Assembly (NCBI RefSeq): GCF_030733265.1
Contig: NZ_JASHJI010000017.1
Coordinates: forward strand, 62,001-126,000
Reading direction: 5' to 3'
DNA length: 64,000 nucleotides
Source of the DNA: Roseibium sp. MMSF_3412
Lineage (GTDB): Bacteria > Pseudomonadota > Alphaproteobacteria > Rhizobiales > Stappiaceae
Shown: positions 9,084 to 17,376 of the stretch, piece by piece
Layout: every line of letters starts with the position of its first letter
Position numbering within the stretch: position 1 is the stretch's first letter
Notes under the pieces: model-generated
Told to the model about the DNA's origin: nothing
What the model saw: only the letters and a program-made list of their open reading frames with translations
Database searches by the model: none
Translations under genes and position numbers: made by a program

Positions 9084-9424
9084 GCGCTGTCGTTGAAATC
9101 ATTTGCGGGTTGATGCTCATAACAGGTGCCTGCTTTGCCTTTGTCGCTTCGCTCGGGCTGATGCGCCTGAAGGATGTCTACATGCGCACGCATGCTGCAT
9201 CCAAGGCGGGAACGCTCGGGTCCGGACTCATGCTGCTCGCGCTTGCGGTCGAAGCGGGAGACCTTTCGGTGGTCACGCGGGCAATCGCGGGAGTTGTGTT
9301 TTTCCTGCTGACAGCCCCAATTTCGGCTCATTTGCTGGCAAAAGCTGCTTATGCTGCAGGATATCGCCCTTGCGCAGATACCAAAATTGACGCCTTGGCA
9401 GAGACTGTTCGACCAAAGGATTAA
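9080..9424 (+). CDS. mrpG: Mrp antiporter subunit G
   Basis: 114 residues, three helices, with the conserved LGLMRLKDVYMRTHAASKAGTLG motif shortened here to its core (GLMRLKDVYMRTHAASKAG). It is the last gene of the operon. No strong intrinsic terminator is visible after it; a small GGAC/GTCC hairpin at about 9431-9442 lacks a T-tract. A complete ABCDEFG set predicts a functional antiporter for Na+ and alkaline-pH tolerance. Confidence 0.93.
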   Translation: MSAVVEIICGLMLITGACFAFVASLGLMRLKDVYMRTHAASKAGTLGSGLMLLALAVEAGDLSVVTRAIAGVVFFLLTAPISAHLLAKAAYAAGYRPCADTKIDALAETVRPKD

Positions 9425-9743
9425 ATTTGCACGGACAACAGTCCTGCGAACACAAAGGAATGTCGTAAGGGAATACTATTGCTCACTTGTCGAATTTGGT
9501 GTTTTGGAAATAGACGTTACCTATAGAATTCGATTTTTATTGGCATGATTTGATTTTTATTTGATTTTCGGGGTTGTGCCTCATCGAGCACAGCGATATA
9601 AGGCTGAGACTAAAACCTGCAAAGTAGAATCGCTTCTGATTAGATATTCCGCAAGTAACGTCATTTTTTAAGCGTTTTCGGAACAAATTACTTGCAGGTC
9701 TATACCGATGGAAAATTCGAGTTTGGAAGAGAACGGGTGAAAA
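9425..9743 (+). promoter_or_regulatory. AT-rich leader of mucR
   Basis: About 320 bp without a gene, clearly AT-rich at 9520-9700 with runs such as ATTTGATTTTTATTTGATTTT. MucR/Ros proteins are known to bind AT-rich DNA and repress their own genes, so this is a plausible autoregulatory region (inference). I could not place -35/-10 boxes with confidence. A GGGTGAAAA segment precedes the mucR ATG. Confidence 0.4.
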
Positions 9744-10160
9744 ATGACTGATAATCCGGTGGATGCTAATCTGATTGATCTTACGGCTGACATCGTCTCC
9801 GCTTACGTGAGCAACAATACAGTTGCCTCGACCGATTTGCCGAGTCTGATCAACGAAGTACACAGCGCACTGCAGAAAACGGCGTCTGCGTCCAGCGAGC
9901 CGGAGCCGGAGCCGCTCAAGCCAGCCGTTCCTGTCAAGAAGTCCGTCATGCCGGACTACATCATCTGCCTCGAAGACGGCAAGAAGTTCAAGTCGCTGAA
10001 GCGCCATCTGCGCACGCATTACAACATGACCCCGGAAGAGTACCGCGACAAGTGGGATCTGGGCGCCGACTACCCGATGGTTGCTCCGAATTACGCAGCG
10101 GCGCGCTCGGAACTGGCAAAGAAAATGGGTCTTGGCCAGCAGCGCAAGCGTTCCAAGTAA
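9744..10160 (+). CDS. mucR: MucR/Ros-family zinc-finger transcriptional regulator
   Basis: 138-residue global regulator of the alphaproteobacterial MucR/Ros family, which in relatives controls exopolysaccharide, motility, adhesion and virulence genes and behaves like an H-NS-type AT-rich DNA binder. The zinc finger is visible in YIICLEDGKKFKSLKRHL (about 72-89) followed by RTHYNMTPEEYR; ligands are expected to be Cys, Asp and two His, as in MucR proteins where Asp replaces the second Cys. The basic tail (GQQRKRSK) is typical. A strong terminator follows immediately. Confidence 0.94.
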   Translation: MTDNPVDANLIDLTADIVSAYVSNNTVASTDLPSLINEVHSALQKTASASSEPEPEPLKPAVPVKKSVMPDYIICLEDGKKFKSLKRHLRTHYNMTPEEYRDKWDLGADYPMVAPNYAAARSELAKKMGLGQQRKRSK

Positions 10161-10196
10161 GGATCGCGTATTCATTCCGATCAGTCGGACGTTACA

Positions 10197-10224
10197 GGAG
10201 CTGCCCCCGGGCAGCTCCTTTTTT
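10197..10224. terminator. Intrinsic terminator after mucR
   Basis: A perfect 10-bp stem (GGAGCTGCCC / GGGCAGCTCC) with a 2-nt apex is followed by six T. The T-tract touches the stop codon of the convergent sufE gene, so the hairpin may also serve that gene although the opposite side lacks a good T-run. Confidence 0.9.
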
Positions 10225-10654
10225 ATACCGCGGCGAGTGCGCTTTGCGCATCGGACCGAATGCGTCCAACCATGGATCTCAGACCATTGGACCGCTGCGG
10301 CGTCAGATGCTCCTGCAATCCGAGCTGTGCGAAGATGCCTTCAACGTCGGTGTCGAGGATTTGCTGGGCACTCTTGTTGCTGAAGAGGGACGTGACAATG
10401 GCGACGAGGCCCTGAACGATCAGGGCGTCGCTGTCACCCCTGAAGGTGAGAACGGGCTCTCCGGACTGACCGCTGCTGACCTTCGTGATCAGCCAGACCT
10501 GCGAAACGCATCCACGCACCTTGTTCGCGTCGGTTCGCTCGGATTCGGAGAGTTCAGGCAGTTCCCTGCCCAGATCGATCAGATATTTGTAACGGTCTTC
10601 CCAATCGTCCAGAAAATCGAACGTTTCAAGGATTTCAGCAATATCGGTGGCCAT
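10223..10654 (-). CDS. sufE: SufE-family Fe-S cluster assembly protein
   Basis: SufE accepts persulfide sulfur from the cysteine desulfurase SufS and passes it to the scaffold. The 143-residue protein matches family length and carries the reactive Cys49 in NKVRGCVSQVW. It is a stand-alone gene; no suf operon genes are next to it, which is common in alphaproteobacteria. It faces mucR and shares its terminator region. Confidence 0.93.
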   Translation of the reverse strand: MATDIAEILETFDFLDDWEDRYKYLIDLGRELPELSESERTDANKVRGCVSQVWLITKVSSGQSGEPVLTFRGDSDALIVQGLVAIVTSLFSNKSAQQILDTDVEGIFAQLGLQEHLTPQRSNGLRSMVGRIRSDAQSALAAV

Positions 10655-10764
10655 GACACTCGTCTTTTCAGGTCTCTTGCGCCTTCATATAGCTTGCGTG
10701 ACGCAAAGTGCAAATACTGTGCGATGTGACCTGATGTCCGGGAGCGGGACGTCGCATTTGAGGG

Positions 10765-10813
10765 AAAAGAAAAATACGCCGCAGATGAAATGGGCAGCTT
10801 TCCATCTGCGGCG
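10765..10813 (-). terminator. Intrinsic terminator for the DUF5330 gene
   Basis: Read on the minus strand, an 11-bp perfect stem (CGCCGCAGATG with CATCTGCGGCG, arms 10778-10788 and 10803-10813) is followed by TATTTTTCTTTTC. It lies downstream of the DUF5330 gene and upstream of sufE, so the two genes are separate transcription units. Confidence 0.8.
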
Positions 10814-10928
10814 CAGCGGTACGAGCCGCTGAAGTTTAGCCGTCGTTGCTGCTCGTCGCAGCAGCGCTCAAGCGGGGCGCAATGGACCGTTGATCAGGCA
10901 CGACACGCCCGGAACAACGGCCTTTGGC

Positions 10929-11393
10929 TCAGGTATTGCGGCCTGAGCCGGGTTTGGGCCGCGGAATCGGCCCGGTGACAGCCTCCTGTTTGGAGCCTGG
11001 ATTCCTGGAAGGAATGATCGCGGAGTAACCGTTCCCGGCGGCGCCGGAGACCGTTGCAGAAGCAGGTGAGGTAGAGCCGGTCACAAGACCGTCCTCGGTT
11101 TCCCCGGACCGGTTCTTTGGTTCGAAATACTGGTAGACGATGACGGCGCCATCGCGTGCACGGCTGCCGATCGCGCTCAACGCGTTGCCGCCGGTCTCGC
11201 AGGCCTGGGGATTCCGGCTGCAGAAACCGCCGATATCGGAAACCGTTGCCTGGGCCGCGAGGAACGCGGAAACCGGATCGACCTTTTCGGTCCGTTCGGG
11301 TGTGCTGGTTTGGTCGGATCCAAGCGGAATCAGCACCAGCACCAAGGTGAGCCAGAAGGCCGTCCTTAGAAGAAACAACATTTTGCTACCCAT
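10929..11393 (-). CDS. DUF5330-type small secreted or membrane-anchored protein
   Basis: 154 residues. The start MLFLLRTAFWLTLVLVLIPLG is an N-terminal hydrophobic helix (signal or anchor). A short conserved core follows (AQATVSDIGGFCSRNPQACETGG with two Cys, about 49-68), then a low-complexity Pro/Ser/Thr tail. This arrangement is that of the DUF5330 family of rhizobia and relatives, whose function is unknown. Met5 is an alternative start. The two cysteines could form a disulfide in the periplasm (inference). Confidence 0.75.
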   Translation of the reverse strand: MGSKMLFLLRTAFWLTLVLVLIPLGSDQTSTPERTEKVDPVSAFLAAQATVSDIGGFCSRNPQACETGGNALSAIGSRARDGAVIVYQYFEPKNRSGETEDGLVTGSTSPASATVSGAAGNGYSAIIPSRNPGSKQEAVTGPIPRPKPGSGRNT

Positions 11394-11708
11394 GGTCAGT
11401 TCGAAGGTACACGCCGGTTTTTTGTGATGGCGCGTTTGTTATGTTCGAACCGTAGCAGGGACAAAAGAATCTCAGGTTGAATGGGTGAAGGCAATTTTCG
11501 TAAAATAAAACATGCATTTAAGGCAAGTTTTCTGAGAATTTGATTCAAATTTTATCAATCGGGTTTCATGTCATTGATTGATACCGCTTTTTTGGTTTTT
11601 TTCACGCGTTTGAAGTCATCCTTTATCGTTCATTAAGCGCTGCAGCTGACAATGGCCACCGAGACATCGAAAGCGGAATTTTCCGTGGGATTCGTGTGGT
11701 AGTATAGA
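11394..11708. other. AT-rich divergent intergenic region
   Basis: 315 bp between the DUF5330 gene (leftward) and the kinase-like gene (rightward). It is AT-rich at 11495-11610 and must hold both promoters, but I cannot place them. No RNA gene or hairpin with a T-tract was seen. Confidence 0.4.
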
Positions 11709-13448
11709 GTGCGTAACCCTCTGAAGAAGATAAAGAAAATCTGGGAGATTTGGTCGGTAAGGGTCGACGGGATGATTCATCCCGCAGCTGCTGCCGATAA
11801 TTTTTTGGCACCAGTTCACCGCTCGCTGCTCACAAGCTGCCTTTTGAGCGGAACGGTCGCGCTCTTCATCCTGCCTCTGCACCTGGCTTTGGCGGGCCCG
11901 CCGCATGTTGCAACAATCCTGGTCCTTGCCTGGATGCTGAGCCAGTGGCCGATTGCCCATTTTCTGTCGCGCACCGGCGCCATGAACGTGACCATCGCAC
12001 TTTCTTCCGGTCTTTTTGCCAGCCTTGTCGCCGCAGTCTGCCTGATGACGGGTGGCGACAGTTCCTTTGCGCTGCTGTGGCTCCTGATCCCTCCGGTCGA
12101 GGCGGCGTTTGCCACGAACCGGAAGGTCACCATCGGCGTGTCCTTGTATTGCTGCGCGCTCTTTGCAGCTGTCACGCTTTTGTCTGCCGGCATTCCGCAA
12201 TCCATGACGTTGCCGCCGGAGGCGGGGCTTTTCGCGTCGATTGCCGCCTTTCTCTACACGGGAATGCTGGCCTCCAGAATCTCGCTCGACCGGCATCGCG
12301 CCAGCGCCGAGGTCCTGAAGTCCGGCACGAAACTTGATCGGGTGTCGAACACAGTCTGCGAAGTCCTGCTCGAACTCGACACGGATGGACGGCTTTCGGT
12401 TCTGGGTGGGCCGGTCCGGAGAATCTTCGGGCTGGAGCCATCGATTTCGGACGAAGATTGGGTGTTTCAACGGTTGAACGTTGCCGACCGCCCGACCTAT
12501 CTGTCCAGCCTCGCCGATGTCAGGGAAAGCAGGGAAGATGTGCTGCTGGACGTCCGCCTGCGCCTGGGGTCCAACAAGCCCGGTGAAACGGGACAGGCGG
12601 AATATTCCCGGTTTCAGTTGCGTCTGCGCGCCGCACAGGCAAGGCCCGATGACGCGAGACGGGGTTCCGTCATTATGGCGCTCCGGGAAAGTGAAGAGCA
12701 GGCCGCAGAAAACACCCCGAAACAACAAGCGCATCCAGCCGCAAGCAGTGCCCACTGGAGCCTGATCGAGGAGGCCGGAGCGCGTGCGCGCGAACAGGTT
12801 TCCGCGATTGTCGATCTCGCGGCGCTGGTCGAACATGAAGGCAAGTCTCTTTCGGAGGGGAGCTTGCACCAAACGGCACAGCGGATCCGCTCCGCGGGTG
12901 ACCGCAGCGCGCGCTCCCTGAATGCGCTTCTTGAACTGGTGCCGGCTGCAGATGGCCACGCGCAAAGCGAATTCTGCAAGGTGGATGTGGCGGATTGCCT
13001 GGCACACAGCAGCAATCTGATCGGTCCTCTTGCCGATCGTCTGAAAGTGTCGCTTGACATGGCTGCAGCCGCCGATCTTCCGGCTGTCTTGGTCGAGAGG
13101 AAAAAGTTCCGGCAGTCTCTTCATCTCATTCTATCCGAATGCGTCGAGACGGCAGGCGCCGGGGCGGTCATTCGTGCGGAGACCGTTTCGGGTGCATCCT
13201 GTATTGAACTGGTCATGACTGTCTGCAACCGGCAGTCCAGCCTCAACTGGACTGCCGGAAAGTCGAAGCCGGTTTTCGAAAACGCTGCCAGGTTGCTGAA
13301 CGAGGCCGGTGCGGATCTGAGTATCCGCTCCTCACTCGGCAGTGGAGAGCGCGTTGTCATCGTCATTCCGGTCAGAGCCGAGAAGGGCAGACCGGCGCGA
13401 AGTACAGGTGCTGTCGACTCGTCCACGCCGTGGGCAGAATCGGCATAG
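11709..13448 (+). CDS. Membrane-bound histidine-kinase-like protein lacking the phospho-acceptor histidine
   Basis: 579 residues. Four to six N-terminal helices span about 40-195 (LLTSCLLSGTVALFILPLHL onward). A PAS-like segment follows (about 215-325), then a dimerisation-like helix pair (about 350-405) and a remnant ATPase domain. The helix where H-box histidine is expected reads ARAREQVSAIVDLAALVEHE with no His at the normal place. The N-box is not recognisable, while a late SSLGSGERVVIVIP resembles the last glycine box. It is therefore probably a pseudokinase or regulatory partner (inference). The GTG start is weak; ATG at 11772 is an alternative. Confidence 0.65.
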   Translation: MRNPLKKIKKIWEIWSVRVDGMIHPAAAADNFLAPVHRSLLTSCLLSGTVALFILPLHLALAGPPHVATILVLAWMLSQWPIAHFLSRTGAMNVTIALSSGLFASLVAAVCLMTGGDSSFALLWLLIPPVEAAFATNRKVTIGVSLYCCALFAAVTLLSAGIPQSMTLPPEAGLFASIAAFLYTGMLASRISLDRHRASAEVLKSGTKLDRVSNTVCEVLLELDTDGRLSVLGGPVRRIFGLEPSISDEDWVFQRLNVADRPTYLSSLADVRESREDVLLDVRLRLGSNKPGETGQAEYSRFQLRLRAAQARPDDARRGSVIMALRESEEQAAENTPKQQAHPAASSAHWSLIEEAGARAREQVSAIVDLAALVEHEGKSLSEGSLHQTAQRIRSAGDRSARSLNALLELVPAADGHAQSEFCKVDVADCLAHSSNLIGPLADRLKVSLDMAAAADLPAVLVERKKFRQSLHLILSECVETAGAGAVIRAETVSGASCIELVMTVCNRQSSLNWTAGKSKPVFENAARLLNEAGADLSIRSSLGSGERVVIVIPVRAEKGRPARSTGAVDSSTPWAESA

Positions 13449-13456
13449 GCGGCATC

Positions 13457-14224
13457 ATGGCAAGAGCAAAGAAACAGAAGAATACGCCAAAACCCCAGGA
13501 AACCCTGATGGCCAGGGCCGGGCATATTGCGCTCGACAACCCGGTCGCCGCCGGTGGTGCAGTCGTCATGGGGCTGACATCCTGCCTGATCATCGCCAAC
13601 GCGATCGGACTGCAGCCGGGGCGGCATCCTGCGCCGCTCTTCAGCACGCGCGAGCGCGCCGCAGAACCGGTCTTGCCGGAGCCGAGCGGGCGCAGCAATG
13701 ATCTGCAGGTCCAGGAGATCTCCACGCTCGTGCTTGATTTGCAGATCTCGCTGCGACGCATCGGCCTCTATGAAGGGCCGCTCGACGGGCTGAGCGGACC
13801 GGCGACCGAACGGGCGATACGTGCTTTTGAGCGCAAGGCGGGGCAGGCAGAAACAGGCAGGGCCAATGAGGCTCTCCTTGCCCTTATCCTGCTGCATGGA
13901 GATGCGCCTCAAACGTCTTTCGTTCCCATTCCGCGTGCGAAACCGGGTGCGGGCAGCAGCCCTAGCCCCAGCACAAGCCCCCGCCCCGGCATTTCGACGT
14001 CCGACGTTGCCGAGACCGAGACCGACCCTCATTTGCAGAAAATACAAAAGGCTCTTTCGGACCTCGGGTACGGCCCGCTCAAGGCCGATGGTGTCATGGG
14101 GGCGAACACGACCGCGGCCATCAAGCGCTTCGAACTGGACCGGGGACTGCCGCTGACAGGCGAACCCGGTTCAGAGACCATCGAACGGCTTGAAATGGTC
14201 AGCGGCCTCAGCTTGTCGGGATGA
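13457..14224 (+). CDS. Membrane-anchored protein with two peptidoglycan-binding domains
   Basis: 255 residues from the ATG. A single hydrophobic helix (GGAVVMGLTSCLIIANAIGL, about 36-55) anchors a periplasmic part with two PG_binding_1-type modules. Their cores are LQISLRRIGLYEGPLDGLSG (about 97-120) and IQKALSDLGYGPLKADGVMG (about 197-220), separated by a Pro/Ser linker. It follows the kinase-like gene by 8 bp and is probably co-transcribed, suggesting a cell-envelope role for the pair (inference). Confidence 0.85.
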   Translation: MARAKKQKNTPKPQETLMARAGHIALDNPVAAGGAVVMGLTSCLIIANAIGLQPGRHPAPLFSTRERAAEPVLPEPSGRSNDLQVQEISTLVLDLQISLRRIGLYEGPLDGLSGPATERAIRAFERKAGQAETGRANEALLALILLHGDAPQTSFVPIPRAKPGAGSSPSPSTSPRPGISTSDVAETETDPHLQKIQKALSDLGYGPLKADGVMGANTTAAIKRFELDRGLPLTGEPGSETIERLEMVSGLSLSG

Positions 14225-14294
14225 TGGATCTGGTATAACCGTGGCCGGGCCCGGCAAATGCCGGAAGCGTCAATGCGGAAGCCGGGGTTTTTTC

Positions 14295-14675
14295 GTGAGG
14301 GTCACATCTGAGTTCTTCGTGAGCGCGCTGGTCCGGAGGCTGTTTGCCGAAGGCGGATTTGCGGCGGTTTCCCGGCGCGGGGCAGAAGAAGCGGGTGCCG
14401 TTTTTGTCAGCGTGGACAGGCTCGGCGGAACTTTCGACCTTTACGGGCCTGCGCCCCAGGCCTTTTTCAGCGAGCAGCCGCAAGGGCGCCTGTTCGAGTG
14501 CATTCTCTCAAACGTTGACGGCGAAGCCGTAAGCGAACGCCTGCAGCGCGAAGCCCGGATGGATCCGGACTACTGGCTCGTTGAGGTCGAAGCGCGCGAT
14601 GGTAAAATCGACCTGCCTTTGGCCGAAGACGGCGAGGACAAACCGTCTCCCGGTGCCGGTCTTTTCAGGTTCTAG
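14295..14675 (+). CDS. DUF1491-family protein
   Basis: 126 residues from a GTG start. The sequence opens RVTSEFFVSALVRRLFAEGG and continues with RRGAEEAGAVFV and WLVEVEARDGKIDLP, the pattern of the alphaproteobacterial DUF1491 family. Function is unknown. The GTG is chosen because family members start at this point; upstream codons in frame do not look like coding sequence. It lies 70 bp downstream of the peptidoglycan-binding gene on the same strand. Confidence 0.82.
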   Translation: MRVTSEFFVSALVRRLFAEGGFAAVSRRGAEEAGAVFVSVDRLGGTFDLYGPAPQAFFSEQPQGRLFECILSNVDGEAVSERLQREARMDPDYWLVEVEARDGKIDLPLAEDGEDKPSPGAGLFRF

Positions 14676-14720
14676 CGATCCGAGGTGATGGCCTCGTTTA
14701 TGGGACCATCACTCAAGCAT

Positions 14721-15869
14721 TCAGGAAGCGGATTTTTTCCGGACATCGGTACCGCGTTTTGCGAAGGTTTTCTTGTGGGCCGGTTTCCTGGTGCCGGCTT
14801 CCTGGTATTGCGAGGAATGCCGCAGCGACGGTTTCTGATTGCCCTGGTCGTGCAGGATCCATTGCGCCACAAGCGCCTCGGCAGCTCCGTGGCTCAGCGT
14901 CCTGTGCATGCGCAACAGACCGCGCAGGTCCTGCAAAGGCGTCTCTTCGCCCAACATCCTGATCAGGATTGTCGTGGTCGGAAACTCCGGCAGACCCAGC
15001 GCCTTGAGTGCGATCGTGAGCCCTTCTGCCTGATCCTGCTGCAACAGGAGATCACAGCTTGATCTCGACAGTCCGAGGCCTTGGCCGAGGAGGGTCGCGA
15101 AACGGCGTCTGTTTTGAAGAAGCGCTTCCTTGACGAGTGCCTCCTGAAGCCGGAGACGATTTGTTTCTGGTCGTTTTGGCATGGTTCCACCCGGTGTTTG
15201 GGCCTGTTTCACGAGGCTGGTCATTTCAGCAGCGGCGATTGCCTGCTTTTTCAAGGGAGCTGGCAGATAAAGGAACTGGCCCATCAGGCCATCAGGGCTG
15301 AGTGCGTCCTGCGCGGCAAGCTCAAGTCCGAGCGAAGCGATGATGTCGCTTCTCCGGCACAGCTTGGCCTTGTGGGTCGCATTCAGGGTCAGGTCTTCGC
15401 GCCCCAGCAAGATGCCGATTGCGCTGGCCTCGGCATGGTCGCACAAGGCCGAAATCACCGATTCGCGCAGGGACGGGCGCGATGCCACTGCCTTTCGCAG
15501 GATCTCGGGGCCGTTTTGCGCGCTTTCCACGAGAAGATCCACAGGAAGGCACGGACTGTGGCGCAAGGCCGGTGCCGCGGTTGCGGGATCGGTGTGCCGC
15601 GCCAGGGCCTCCTGCACTTCGTCGGGTATTTCGGGGTGTCCGGCCAAGAGCGCGGAAATCTGACGGCTGTCCTCGACGTTTGCACTCGGCAAGAGGTTTC
15701 GCGCCAGCTCAAGGAAAATCCGTTTTTCTTCAATGTCATGCTTCTGCCGACCAACGAAAATTTCGGTGGCCGGGAGCAGAATGTTCCGGTTGTCCGCGCG
15801 CGCAGAACGCTTGTCACGCGGCGACTTCGATGGAGGCTGCTGTGGATTTAAGCTTTGGCTCTGTCGCAT
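14721..15869 (-). CDS. DUF2336-family protein
   Basis: 382 residues, mostly helical. An N-terminal basic region is followed by an Ala/Leu-rich helical-repeat segment (about 55-300), as in the alphaproteobacterial DUF2336 family, some members of which are linked to cell-cycle and motility control. The C-terminal 45 residues are basic and low-complexity (KPAHKKTFAKRGTDVRKKSAS). No membrane segment or catalytic motif is seen. It is divergent from the 69-residue gene, with a CtrA-like box between them. Confidence 0.75.
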   Translation of the reverse strand: MRQSQSLNPQQPPSKSPRDKRSARADNRNILLPATEIFVGRQKHDIEEKRIFLELARNLLPSANVEDSRQISALLAGHPEIPDEVQEALARHTDPATAAPALRHSPCLPVDLLVESAQNGPEILRKAVASRPSLRESVISALCDHAEASAIGILLGREDLTLNATHKAKLCRRSDIIASLGLELAAQDALSPDGLMGQFLYLPAPLKKQAIAAAEMTSLVKQAQTPGGTMPKRPETNRLRLQEALVKEALLQNRRRFATLLGQGLGLSRSSCDLLLQQDQAEGLTIALKALGLPEFPTTTILIRMLGEETPLQDLRGLLRMHRTLSHGAAEALVAQWILHDQGNQKPSLRHSSQYQEAGTRKPAHKKTFAKRGTDVRKKSAS

Positions 15870-15940
15870 AACACCCGACTAAAAATACGAAAGACCGTTC
15901 AACCGTCTGAAGTTGTTTCCTTCAAAATGGACCAAAAGCG

Positions 15941-15956
15941 TTAGCATGCTGTTAAC
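15941..15956. promoter_or_regulatory. CtrA-like box (one mismatch)
   Basis: TTAG-N7-TTAAC (CATGCTG spacer) resembles the CtrA consensus TTAA-N7-TTAAC with one substitution. It lies 72 bp upstream of the DUF2336 start and about 105 bp upstream of the small gene at 16062. Function is inferred only from the motif. Confidence 0.35.
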
Positions 15957-16061
15957 CCTGACGGCTTCTTAATGATTCCCGCACCAAGTAATGCGTCGCC
16001 CGTTTGACCGTTTTCGATCGGTAATACACCGCTGCGAAGACCGGAACTGAAGGAGGAGACG

Positions 16062-16271
16062 ATGGGCACTTTGCTGGATTTTTCATCCGCACAACGGCCC
16101 ACTGCACGTGTGGGTCAGCGTTCCAGAGAGCAGCAAACCGCAAGCCGGGAGGCTTTTGGAGAGGTTATCCTCTTCCCAGGTGTGCGCTACGAGCGCCACG
16201 ACCTTGATCTTGCCGCACGAATCGCGACCATCGGAAGAGCAGCTGGACCTGCTGGGTCTGACAAGGACTGA
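16062..16271 (+). CDS. Small conserved-looking hypothetical protein (69 residues)
   Basis: A near-perfect Shine-Dalgarno (GGAGGAG, 7 bp spacing) precedes the ATG, which makes this short frame credible. The protein is polar and basic, with a central GEVILFPGVRYERHDL segment of a kind recurring in small proteins of rhizobia-related bacteria. No signal peptide, helix or known domain is visible. It is followed 78 bp later by the lipoprotein gene on the same strand. Confidence 0.65.
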   Translation: MGTLLDFSSAQRPTARVGQRSREQQTASREAFGEVILFPGVRYERHDLDLAARIATIGRAAGPAGSDKD

Positions 16272-16349
16272 CGGTCCAAGCCTTTCCAGCCGCACAGAGG
16301 CGAACCGAAGCCTCTCATCGCAAAGACAAGCGGTCTGGAGACATGCCCG

Positions 16350-17213
16350 ATGGGCAATGGCAATGCAGCAGTTGTGGCATTCGGAGCGTGCGAGCGGCAC
16401 GGTGCGTCCGCGCGCATTGTTCGTCTGGTCACCTGCATGCTTGCCCTTCTTGTGGTTCTCGCCGGCTGTACGCGGCCGACAGGCGACTTCGACAGGGCGA
16501 GACCGTCCGTTGTTCACGATGACCTGATGCCGGCCGTCGGCGAGAATGCGGCCCGTCTTCGGGGCGACCCGGTTTCCAAATTCAATTACACCAATGATGA
16601 AAAACTTCTGCGCGACCGTGGCTGGACGCTGATCCGGCCTCCGTGGACCAAGGACTGGATCGGCGGAACAATGGTCGAGCTTTCGCGCACACGGGTTCTG
16701 CCGGAAACAGAAGGGCGCGTGCCTCCGGATCTCTATCTGATCTATCTGCGGTCGGACAAGTTCCAGTCTTCCGATGCGCGCTACGACAAGATTGCCGCCG
16801 ACGCGACCGGCGATGCCGAGCTGGTCATGCCTTTCTGTGAGGTCGCGCTGCGTGTGCAAAAGGCCGACGACGAGCGCCTCAGGGTGTTGCGCAATCAAAA
16901 GGTGACGACACAGGAAACCTACGATGGGGCCAAGGCCCGCGTCTGGGAAAACCGGGTCATGGTCAAGTGGGTCGGGCAGGCGCTCCGATATCGGATCATT
17001 GCCTACAAGAAAGCGCTCAAGGGTCTTGAGATCGAAACGCCGAGCAGGGACCGGGTCTGGAAGGTCAACAATGCCATCCGTGAACTTGAAGGCCAGGTTC
17101 GGCTTGCGGAGGCAAGCTGCGAAGCGAACAACCGGTACGGTCAGGAAAAACCCGCCAAGAAGTCCAGGATCTATACCGGCTGGAGCACGGAACGGGCTCC
17201 CGTGAAGAAGTAG
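16350..17213 (+). CDS. Putative lipoprotein of unknown function
   Basis: 287 residues from the first ATG. A hydrophobic segment ends in the lipobox VVLAGC (Cys about 40), so the mature protein would be lipid-anchored in the cell envelope. If translation starts at Met30 (position 16437) the signal would have no basic region, so a start upstream is preferred. The mature part is rich in charged residues and ends with a helical, possibly coiled segment (about 190-270). No known domain is recognised. Confidence 0.7.
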   Translation: MGNGNAAVVAFGACERHGASARIVRLVTCMLALLVVLAGCTRPTGDFDRARPSVVHDDLMPAVGENAARLRGDPVSKFNYTNDEKLLRDRGWTLIRPPWTKDWIGGTMVELSRTRVLPETEGRVPPDLYLIYLRSDKFQSSDARYDKIAADATGDAELVMPFCEVALRVQKADDERLRVLRNQKVTTQETYDGAKARVWENRVMVKWVGQALRYRIIAYKKALKGLEIETPSRDRVWKVNNAIRELEGQVRLAEASCEANNRYGQEKPAKKSRIYTGWSTERAPVKK

Positions 17214-17376
17214 TGCTATCGGTGGCGTTTCGTCCGTTTCCGATTAAGACTGCCAACCGGATTGAACTTTTGACGTCCCGGCATTATTGCAGTGGCAAGG
17301 AACCGGCACGTCAGTATGCTTTGCAGAGCCTGTCCAATCCGCCGGTCGGTCGTTCCTCTTTGGTCCGGGAGCCAGC

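Noticed and set aside
14685..14712. GTGATGG/CCATCAC hairpin between DUF1491 and DUF2336 genes as a terminator
   Set aside because: Short stem, 14-nt loop and no T-tract on either side.
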